A DNA stretch of 64,000 nucleotides, taken from Vibrio penaeicida (lineage in GTDB: Bacteria; Pseudomonadota; Gammaproteobacteria; Enterobacterales; Vibrionaceae). A program made the translations under genes and the position numbers. Numbering within the stretch: position 1 is the stretch's first letter; every line of letters starts with the position of its first letter. The notes below the pieces were generated by a model. The model did not search any database, had not been told where the DNA came from, and saw only the letters and a list, made by a program, of their open reading frames with translations. The stretch lies in contig NZ_JAUYVM010000004.1 in NCBI RefSeq assembly GCF_030689305.1, positions 248,001 to 312,000 of the forward strand. Direction: 5' to 3'. Shown in pieces: positions 18,856-25,326 of the stretch.

Positions 18856-18999
18856 ATGTTCCAAGATTTACCTACATTAACTCATAAAGAGCAACAAGAA
18901 GCTGTGGAGAGAATACAGTCTCTTATGGCGCAAGGGATGAGTACAGCAGAAGCAATAAAAATAATTGCAAACGAAATCCGAGAAGAAAAGAAAGGCTAG
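18856..18999 (+). CDS. YoaH-like small protein (position of vxrE)
   Basis: A 47-codon gene preceded by AAGGGGAG. The product [20 protein letters not shown], continuing with [16 protein letters not shown], matches the start of the YoaH family (UPF0181) of small helical proteins. E. coli YoaH is longer; this one stops before the acidic tail. It lies 43 bases after vxrD and its stop codon is inside the terminator stem, so it ends the operon and stands where vxrE is in V. cholerae. The function is unknown. Confidence 0.85.
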   Translation: MFQDLPTLTHKEQQEAVERIQSLMAQGMSTAEAIKIIANEIREEKKG

Positions 19000-19017
19000 G
19001 GCAACCTAGCTTTTTTT
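18995..19017 (+). terminator. Terminator of the vxr operon
   Basis: GCTAGG and CCTAGC form a 6-bp stem with a GCAA tetraloop, followed by seven T. The stem includes the stop codon of the YoaH-like gene. Confidence 0.8.
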
Positions 19018-19407
19018 ATGTCTGTCATCCTCCACACCCAGCCTCTCCGTCTTACTCGCTCTATACAAGTACTTTTGAAAACTCCATTCGTCAAATCAAG
19101 CTCATAAGTTAAACAATCTAGCTTTCACTCTTCTGAGAAAATTCCGTTACAGGGCTTGGACGTTACAAATTGAGCTTTGTAATAAAAACCAACCGTAACC
19201 ACCAGAATAAAAATCTGATACATTCATATAACCGCGTAAATACAATGACTTATATTTATCGTGCCATCTCTATTTTGTCCCGGACGAATTGGTTTACAAT
19301 TAGAGTGTGTAAGTGCTCGCTATGCCGGTATCGTTAATAAAACAACGTTACCAACAGCTTATCCACATTTGGTAATTTACTTACAGGGTGTTTTTGAAGC
19401 ATAAAAA
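19018..19407. other. 390-bp intergenic stretch without a recognisable gene
   Basis: No coding frame with a ribosome-binding site is visible on either strand. One perfect DnaA-box match (TTATCCACA, 19359-19367) occurs singly. The region ends at a bidirectional hairpin whose plus-strand T-run could also terminate a short plus-strand transcript, but I cannot place a promoter for one. Confidence 0.4.
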
Positions 19408-19434
19408 AGGCTCCTTATCAAAGGAGCCTTTTTG
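19408..19434. terminator. Bidirectional terminator
   Basis: AGGCTCCTT and AAGGAGCCT form a perfect 9-bp stem around ATCA, with T-runs on both strands. It serves the minus-strand lipoprotein gene at 19460. Confidence 0.8.
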
Positions 19435-19459
19435 TTGCAGGGTTAGTTATTTATTATCG

Positions 19460-20050
19460 TTATTTAGAAGCGATAATTTTACATTTGGGCAGGGTGTAAT
19501 GTGTTTTTTTGAGGCATTGCCTCATAGCCATTTCTTCAGCTTCAGCTTGAGAATTCACTTCTGTTGCAAAGCCTAGAAGCCCGAGTTGATTTCCTGCAAT
19601 GGCAGAATGGCTACCACTGGAATTGAACTTGTTGAACGTTTCTATGTCTTTCGTGCTAGAAACCTCGACAGGGTAGCCTTTAGTATCGATATTCATTGCT
19701 GTTTCTTCAAAAGCAGCAATTTCACACTTCTCAGGATCTGACGATCTTGCTGAACAAAGAAGCAATGCCTCCTTTTTTGCAGCTTCAATAGAAAGCTTTC
19801 CACTAGCAAAACCAAAAGCCATCGCTCGTTTCCCTTTCCAATGGACGGCAAAAGCTTTGTTCGACGGAAGTTCCAAATAGGCGTTGAACCTCTGAGTAGT
19901 CCATGCGTGAGGGTAATATTTGGCACTATCTTTTAGAGAGGTAGAAATGTGGGATTGTAATACTGATTGTTTATCATCACTGCCATCTGTTGTAGCGGCA
20001 CATCCTTGCAAGATAAAAGTTCCAAGAATCAGAACGAAACGACACTTCAT
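19460..20050 (-). CDS. Lipoprotein with two DUF4189-like repeats
   Basis: A 196-residue predicted lipoprotein. ATG 20050 gives a lipoprotein signal ending in the lipobox LQGC. The mature part contains two related halves: each has AFGFASG- or LGFATEV-like strands followed by a helix rich in Ala/Glu and a cysteine pair (C..about 10..C; EALLLC...EKCEI and MAMRQC...PKCKI). This resembles the DUF4189 fold, used twice. The location of the second half at the extreme C terminus supports tandem duplication. The function is unknown. It neighbours the vxr operon but is on the opposite strand with its own terminator. Confidence 0.7.
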   Translation of the reverse strand: MKCRFVLILGTFILQGCAATTDGSDDKQSVLQSHISTSLKDSAKYYPHAWTTQRFNAYLELPSNKAFAVHWKGKRAMAFGFASGKLSIEAAKKEALLLCSARSSDPEKCEIAAFEETAMNIDTKGYPVEVSSTKDIETFNKFNSSGSHSAIAGNQLGLLGFATEVNSQAEAEEMAMRQCLKKTHYTLPKCKIIASK

Positions 20051-20157
20051 AATTATAATATTCTCATTAATATTGCTTTTAAATAAACCTATTGGTTTGT
20101 TCATTTAAGTATGCGATTCCAAATAAAAAATGTATAGGGATATCCACTGTTAGATGT

Positions 20158-20192
20158 GATACTGATCCGGAAATTTATGGGATACTGAGTCC
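20158..20192. repeat. Short direct repeat, possible insertion-sequence end relic
   Basis: GATACTGATCC (20158-20168) and GATACTGAGTCC (20181-20192) are near-identical direct repeats 23 bases apart in a gene-free 400-bp stretch next to a transposase relic. Repeated short motifs near a terminus are typical of IS21-like ends, but no matching istAB or second end is visible. Otherwise I see nothing in 20051-20455. Confidence 0.25.
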
Positions 20193-20455
20193 AAAGCCTG
20201 ATTTTCGATCAGCTAATTGACAATTAACCAGTAACTATATGTCTTTGATTCTCAATCATTTGACTTGCATTCTGTCATAGTATGTAACGCGATCGTTTGT
20301 TTCGAGAACATACTTATTTTCTGAGTAGCATAGGAATATTCGGATTTCCACACGCTGCGTATGTAGGCATTCAGCAACAAAAGAAACTAATTTCCTCGAT
20401 ATGACGAGCGGACAGATCTTAAATGCTTACCAGCATCCAATTTGGATCAGTTCAC

Positions 20456-20859
20456 CTAAGCAGTCTCTGCGATAACGAAGTTGATTAATTCGAGGTTTTC
20501 TTTTGGAATGTGGAACCCAAGAGCATCAGCGATCATCCATTGGCGAAGCGTTTCCAAGGAGATATTAAATCCGTGAACTTCTGTAAGCTTTTCATGTACG
20601 AGCGTTGGGCCAAAATCTAGATAGTATTCTGAGATAAGTTTGAGTACGTGGAGCTTGGTGTCATCGCTGATGCGATTGCTCGAAGGTTTACCGGTTGCCA
20701 TGGGCTAGGGATTCAACGCCAAGCTTTAAGTATGCGAGACAAGTGTCGGTAGCTTATTCCAAGAATGGATGTGGCATCTCGGCGCTTTAACTTATTGTTT
20801 AACACATCTTGGATAATGGAGAAACGTTGCAAATCATGGTCGTTCATCGTAACTAACAT
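20456..20859 (-). pseudogene. Broken ISNCY-like transposase (N-terminal fragment)
   Basis: Two minus-strand frames together match the N terminus of ISNCY/IS1202-type transposases. The first (20859-20713) holds the helix-turn-helix part (FSIIQDVLNNKLKRRDA, SILGISYRHLSRILKAW), then a stop. The second, in another frame (20701-20456), resumes with GKPSSNRISDD and YYLDFGPTLVHEKLTEVHG through LRQWMIADALG. The expected DDE catalytic domain is missing; the match ends near 20500. A frameshift plus small deletion separate the halves. This is a dead relic, marking past transposition in this patch. Confidence 0.8.
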
Positions 20860-21136
20860 CCTAAATACCTCCAAGCAGACATAGGACAGATTCACTTGGA
20901 AATATTAGGACATTATCGCTTTGGGTTTACACACCCAGTGCGTATTATCTATCTTATGTTAAATAAGGTGTGAGTCTATGTAAGAACTATTCTTCTACCT
21001 TTGTCCTAACCCGTCAAAACTCGAGCTATTTAACCATAATCCCATTTACCATAAAATAGCTAATAATCATTACTTTAATCAAAGATTAAGACATGATAAT
21101 TAGCACTTAGACTATGTGTGCGGCAGGCATAAAAAA

Positions 21137-21154
21137 AGCCAGATTGACCTGGCT
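21137..21154 (-). terminator. Terminator of yciH
   Basis: On the minus strand AGCCAG and CTGGCT pair around a 6-base loop, followed by seven T. It lies 26 bases past the yciH stop. Confidence 0.75.
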
Positions 21155-21179
21155 TATGACTATCCAATATCTATGATTC

Positions 21180-21491
21180 TTAGCCGCCGGCTAACTTAAC
21201 AGTAAGACCTTTCTTTTCTAGATGCGCTTTTATTTTATCGCGACTATCACCTTGAATTTCGATCGTTCCATCTTTTACTGAGCCACCGCATCCACACACT
21301 TTTTTCAATTCTGCCGCAAGCAGTTTTAAAGGTGCGTCATCTAAATCTAGCCCAGTGACGATACATACACCTTTACCTTTTCGTCCTTTAGTCTGGCGCT
21401 GAATTCTAACTACACCATCACCTTTAGGGCGTTGCTCTTTAACTTCTTCAGGCTTAATACGCCCAACTTCCGTTGAATACACTAGAGACAT
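21180..21491 (-). CDS. yciH: SUI1/eIF1-like translation factor YciH
   Basis: A 103-residue SUI1-domain protein. Basic central segment (RQTKGRKGKGVCIVTGL), then LKLLAAELKKVCGCGGSVKDGTIEIQGD, the hallmark of the eIF1/YciH fold. It binds the small ribosomal subunit and can influence start-site fidelity, with a reported stress role in E. coli. ATG 21491 follows AGGATTGAG. It is 34 bases downstream of the DUF3319-like gene on the same strand, so they may be co-transcribed; a terminator follows. Confidence 0.95.
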   Translation of the reverse strand: MSLVYSTEVGRIKPEEVKEQRPKGDGVVRIQRQTKGRKGKGVCIVTGLDLDDAPLKLLAAELKKVCGCGGSVKDGTIEIQGDSRDKIKAHLEKKGLTVKLAGG

Positions 21492-21525
21492 GCTTGATTC
21501 TCAATCCTATCGACAAAAATTTATT

Positions 21526-21876
21526 TTATCCTTTTTTGGCGGCAGCAGCCAAGTGTGCATCAATGTGTTTTTGAATGGCGAGTTTTCCACCTTTAATCAA
21601 TCTACCGTTAAAGAAACAATACCAAGCGTTAGGCGCACCAGTATCGTTTTTTAGTTGGAAACCATTGTAATTTTCTTCTGTCCCGGCAGCGACTTTTTTA
21701 GCTTCCAAAGTTGAAAACTCTTTGGGGTCAATCAGAGATGCAGTATCACACCACCAATCAATGCTTTTCTTTACTGAAGCAAGGTTCCCGGAAAGTACTC
21801 TGTTTTTAATTTTAACTTGCCATACTTCGCCGTTGGATGACTGCAAAGTAAAGCCTCGGTGCATACTCGTTGCCAT
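21526..21876 (-). CDS. Small protein with tandem repeat (DUF3319-like)
   Basis: A 116-residue soluble protein that I place in the vibrio family DUF3319 from memory. It is made of two similar halves: RGFTLQSSNGEVWQVKIKNR followed by a helix (residues 7-45), and NGFQLKNDTG then NAWYCFFNGRLIKGGKLAIQKHIDAHL (71-110). Each half looks like a three-strand hairpin plus helix. An alanine/lysine tail ends it. No function is known to me. It precedes yciH on the same strand and is divergent from the recombinase-like gene. Confidence 0.7.
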   Translation of the reverse strand: MATSMHRGFTLQSSNGEVWQVKIKNRVLSGNLASVKKSIDWWCDTASLIDPKEFSTLEAKKVAAGTEENYNGFQLKNDTGAPNAWYCFFNGRLIKGGKLAIQKHIDAHLAAAAKKG

Positions 21877-21976
21877 ATTGCTGAACTCTTAGTTCTTTGT
21901 TTCTATTAATAATAATTGTAATCCTTGGATTCGCAAGTAGAATTAGTAACAATATTGCCTGTTATAGTGCGTTAAA

Positions 21977-22933
21977 ATGAAGAAAAACATATCTCCGATC
22001 ACAGATTCATCAATTAGAGCCACAAGTGTAAAACTGTTTTCACAACAAATTAACCTTAACATGTTAGACAAAATAACAAGTAATCAGTATTCAGCTAATT
22101 CATTGAAGTCTATGGTTAATGATTGGAATCATTTTGTTTCATTTTGTGCTGAGAATGACGTAGCTTCCCTACCCGCTTCTATTGCTGCAGTGAAACGATT
22201 TCTAAATCAGGAATCCTCTAAGAAAAAATTTGCTTCAATACGAAGATGTTGCCTAACTATTGGTACGATACATCGAATTCACTCCTATTCCGACCCAACG
22301 AATCATCGTCAGATAAAGTTTTTATTAAGTGAATTACGACTTCAAAAGCATGGTGATTCTAAAAGTGTGCGCGCTTTTACTAGTGAGCATTTGCATGATC
22401 TCAACAATCTACTTTCTTCGTCGATCCTAACCAAAGATATACGAGATTTGGCTATTTATTGCATCATGTTCGAATGCGCACTAAAACGTTCCGAGCTAAG
22501 AAACATGAATATGGACAACATCGGTTTTAAGAACGAAATCGCCATTATTCATTTGGGTGACAAGGTATATGAGTTGAGCATTAACTCTTCGTTCGCACTC
22601 AGAAAATGGATTAGTAGGAATCATACTAACATTCTTTTTTGCCGCATCGATAAACATGAAAACCTGTATGAATCCACATTAGATGATTCTTCGATCTATC
22701 GTATTTTTAGAAGGGGCGGCCAGCTACTCGGATTATCAGGAAGTGAGAATTTTTCAGGGCAATCCAGTCGTATAGGTGCAGCCAAAGAGTTAGCGTCGCA
22801 AGGCTATAAATTGAAAGAAATTCAAGATTTTGGCAGGTGGTTGAGTCCCGCAATGCCTGCTCAGTATTTGGGAAAACTAGGCACTGCGGATAGAGAAAAG
22901 CTTAAGTTTGTAACGATTAAACCGTGGGATTAA
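21977..22933 (+). CDS. Tyrosine-recombinase-like protein, altered active site
   Basis: A 318-residue protein with the two-domain layout of phage integrase/XerCD proteins: SAM-like N-terminal core-binding domain (about 30-125) and a C-terminal catalytic fold (about 135-318). Of the conserved R-H-R-W-Y set, the first Arg position is Lys170 (ALKRSEL), the His of HxxR is Gln262 (GQSSR), while Arg265, Trp288 (GRWLSPAM) and Tyr297 remain. It may be inactive as a recombinase or use an adjacent Arg171. No attachment repeats or cargo are adjacent. Its end overlaps the ddl stop by 4 bases. Confidence 0.8.
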   Translation: MKKNISPITDSSIRATSVKLFSQQINLNMLDKITSNQYSANSLKSMVNDWNHFVSFCAENDVASLPASIAAVKRFLNQESSKKKFASIRRCCLTIGTIHRIHSYSDPTNHRQIKFLLSELRLQKHGDSKSVRAFTSEHLHDLNNLLSSSILTKDIRDLAIYCIMFECALKRSELRNMNMDNIGFKNEIAIIHLGDKVYELSINSSFALRKWISRNHTNILFCRIDKHENLYESTLDDSSIYRIFRRGGQLLGLSGSENFSGQSSRIGAAKELASQGYKLKEIQDFGRWLSPAMPAQYLGKLGTADREKLKFVTIKPWD

Positions 22934-23925
22934 CGTAGCGACTTGCTGATAGCATCGCTTAAAAAATCTGTAAAGCTTATACCGTAATACTCAACCATTT
23001 TAGGAAACATTGAAATTGGCGTCATTCCAGGGAACGTGTTGACTTCATTTAAGTATATTTCGCTATCTTCGGTTAAAAAGAAGTCTATTCTAGAAAGGTC
23101 TTTAAGCCCCATATGCTCAAATACTTTTCTAGCGTGTGCACGTATTTCTTCTACTTGTTGTGCTGTTAAGTCTTTAGCTTCAACCTCTGTTATAGAATGG
23201 CTATCTGCACCGTACTTTTCTTCATACGTATAAAAGCCATTTTCAGGAGCCATGATTTCGCCAGGCTTGGTAATAATTAGTTCGCCTTGATATTCAAATG
23301 CAGCGAGCTCTAATTCTCTCGGTTTAACCGCTTTTTCAATCAGTACTTGCTCAGAAAACGAAAAGGCTTTATCAATCGCATCTTTTAGATCGGACTCATT
23401 AGTGACCTTGTAACAACCTACAGATGAACCCTGCCTTGCCGCTTTAACAAATAGAGTTCCCCATTTCTTAAATGCATCGACAGACTTCTGATAAGCGTTT
23501 TCGTTGTTATCAGAAAGGAAAACGTAAGGAGTATTTGGAATATTTAGCGCGTCATACCACAGCTTAGAGGTGATTTTATTAAAACTGTTTGTACTCGCTT
23601 CGGGGCCGCACCCAAGGTACGGGATTTTGGCGAGCTCAAACATAGATTGAACATCACCCGTTTCGCCTGGGTATCCATGCAAACACGGAACAATATAGTC
23701 GATTCGAAATTCGTGGTCATCGCCTTTCAGCATTGAATGCGCTATATCTAATTCTGTTTTTGTACCACATTCTAAACGCCATTCTTCTTTTGTCATTTCA
23801 ACACGAATGACGTTAAAACAACTATTAAACTTAAGCTGCTGCTGAATAAAATTGGCTGACACCAGAGAAACTTCATGCTCACTGGATCCCCCGCCGCATA
23901 GTAAAAGGATATTTTTTTTAGTCAT
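22930..23925 (-). CDS. ddlA: D-alanine--D-alanine ligase
   Basis: A 331-residue ATP-grasp ligase that joins two D-Ala for peptidoglycan. Marks: CGGGSSEHEVSL (residues 10-21), LHGYPGETGDVQS, the omega-loop region YTYEEKYGADSHS, and metal-binding EIYLNEVNTFPGMTPIS. The Lys-Tyr pair in EEKY fits a D-Ala rather than D-lactate ligase. It is away from the division/cell-wall cluster, so it is probably a second, DdlA-type copy. ATG 23925 is preferred because the fold starts at once; GGAAAG is about 11 bases upstream and ATG 23943 is an alternative. It follows a SPOR lipoprotein gene. Confidence 0.93.
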   Translation of the reverse strand: MTKKNILLLCGGGSSEHEVSLVSANFIQQQLKFNSCFNVIRVEMTKEEWRLECGTKTELDIAHSMLKGDDHEFRIDYIVPCLHGYPGETGDVQSMFELAKIPYLGCGPEASTNSFNKITSKLWYDALNIPNTPYVFLSDNNENAYQKSVDAFKKWGTLFVKAARQGSSVGCYKVTNESDLKDAIDKAFSFSEQVLIEKAVKPRELELAAFEYQGELIITKPGEIMAPENGFYTYEEKYGADSHSITEVEAKDLTAQQVEEIRAHARKVFEHMGLKDLSRIDFFLTEDSEIYLNEVNTFPGMTPISMFPKMVEYYGISFTDFLSDAISKSLR

Positions 23926-24081
23926 CTTATGGGGTCTTTCCATGAAAAACTGTCTGTTATCATTCTAAAGGTTTGCATATCAATATTCAGTAAATTTTAG
24001 GTAATTTGCTGTGCAACCGGTCAGCATATAAGCCTTACTGGCTATTGCTGATACCTTTTATAAAATTTGAGCACAAAAAAA

Positions 24082-24099
24082 AGGGCTTTCGCCCTCTTT
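24082..24099 (-). terminator. Terminator of SPOR lipoprotein gene
   Basis: On the minus strand GAGGGC-GAAA-GCCCTT is followed by eight T; the GAAA tetraloop supports stability. Confidence 0.75.
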
Positions 24100-24113
24100 T
24101 ATATGTTTGGAAA

Positions 24114-24707
24114 TTAATTCAATTTATCCATTACTGGGTAGTCAGAGTTCTTTATTGCGTCAATACTCTTAGGGAAGGGTTTCAACTTTTTAAAATCCTC
24201 TGGCAAAGTAGCAATTGCAGCTTTGGCTTCTGCTGATGTTGCATAGTCACCATATAAGATTGTGTACCAATTTGTTCCATTAACTTGCTTATAGTTGCCC
24301 CAAATCGGCTGACCTTTAGGGAGTCTGTTTGCAAACCTTTCAAGTTTACTTTCTCTATCCAAAGCTATTACTTGAATAGTGTATCCATAGCGTGGATTCG
24401 ATTTTAGCTGGTTATGTGTAGGAGGAAGAATCTTGATCTTCTTCTTTTGAACTTGTGGTTTAGGAGCAAGTTTCACTACTTTCTTTTCTTCTTGGACTGC
24501 GACCGTTGGCGTTGTTGTTTGAGCAGCCATCTTAGGTGTTTCATTAATCGAAACTTCTTGTATTTGTGCTTGCTGGGTAATTGGAGCTTGGATCGAATCT
24601 ACTTTGTAATCTTCTGAATAAGATTCGCTGGTCACCCCTTTCTCGTATGTATCCGAGGCACAAGCTGCCAATAGTATCGAAAGACTGATAATTGAAATTT
24701 TTTTCAT
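24114..24707 (-). CDS. SPOR-domain lipoprotein
   Basis: A 197-residue predicted lipoprotein (lipobox LLAAC, Cys16). A low-complexity Thr/Gln/Val/Lys linker (about 20-100) connects to a C-terminal SPOR domain (about 103-185; YGYTIQVIALDRESKLERFA, WYTILYGDYATSAEAKAAIATLP). SPOR domains bind denuded glycan strands at the septum, so the protein probably acts in cell-wall remodelling or division. The nearby D-Ala ligase gene fits an envelope role, but a terminator separates them. The linker is unlike RlpA or DedD, so the exact family member is unclear. Confidence 0.85.
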   Translation of the reverse strand: MKKISIISLSILLAACASDTYEKGVTSESYSEDYKVDSIQAPITQQAQIQEVSINETPKMAAQTTTPTVAVQEEKKVVKLAPKPQVQKKKIKILPPTHNQLKSNPRYGYTIQVIALDRESKLERFANRLPKGQPIWGNYKQVNGTNWYTILYGDYATSAEAKAAIATLPEDFKKLKPFPKSIDAIKNSDYPVMDKLN

Positions 24708-24939
24708 GTGTAATGCTTACGCTAATTTATTCTTTTCAAATCATGCACATTGATTCACGCAGAATCAAGTGCAGTCCCCAGTTAATTGTAACTCAACTCG
24801 TGATGATTCCCACAATATTTGCTCTAGAGGAATTAGTGTTTAGTTTTTTTGCGAACAACATGGAGCGAACGACACCAAACACTGTTGTAGATCACATACT
24901 GAAATCTATCTACACGATAGCTTAAATTGCTTACACTTA

Positions 24940-25205
24940 TATACTCAAACCACCTCAAGGTGCAGGATTCAGAGCTTTATCTTCAGTTTCAGGTCAAGGA
25001 AAAGAACGCAGTGGAATGACGAGTCCTTTCCAAGTTCTTTGACGATGAAATGGGACAGAAGATGAGCTCCCAAGGGTGAGTTTGCTTGGTTTTCATGCCG
25101 CGTTACCGATTCTAGATTTAGAACCACTAGATCTTCAAATCGGTTCCTTGCCTGAAAATCAAGCAATTCTCGCTGAACCTAGCACCTTGAGGTGGTTTGA
25201 GTATA
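24940..25205. mobile_element. 266-bp inverted-repeat element with two internal hairpin arms
   Basis: Perfect 24-bp terminal inverted repeats (24940-24963 and 25182-25205; outer end TATACTCAAACCACC) enclose two further long imperfect hairpins: arm 1 (24972-25069, GAGCT.TATCTTC paired with GAAGATGAGCTC) and arm 2 (25078-25171, TTGCTTGgTTTTCA paired with TGAAAATCAAGCAA, plus ACCGATT/AATCGGT). The whole can fold as a three-way junction. It has no coding frame and lies between genes, so it looks like a MITE-like or structured-RNA repeat. A truncated relative is at 32921. The rest of 24708-25326 shows no gene. Confidence 0.85.
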
Positions 25206-25326
25206 CTACGTCAACTCAATGAGTTAGCTTCAGATTTTCGTGTTGAAACCTGAAATCACGGATAGCATCGGTATATACTAGTATGATGCTTGCCAAATTG
25301 TTTTTTATGAATTTTATGGAGCGTTG

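Noticed and set aside
19359..19367. Perfect DnaA box TTATCCACA
   Set aside because: It is single, with no cluster, AT-rich unwinding element or initiator gene nearby, so no origin call is justified.
24969..25166. Open frame inside the inverted-repeat element
   Set aside because: It exists only because of the palindromic sequence, lacks a ribosome-binding site and is not preserved in the second copy.
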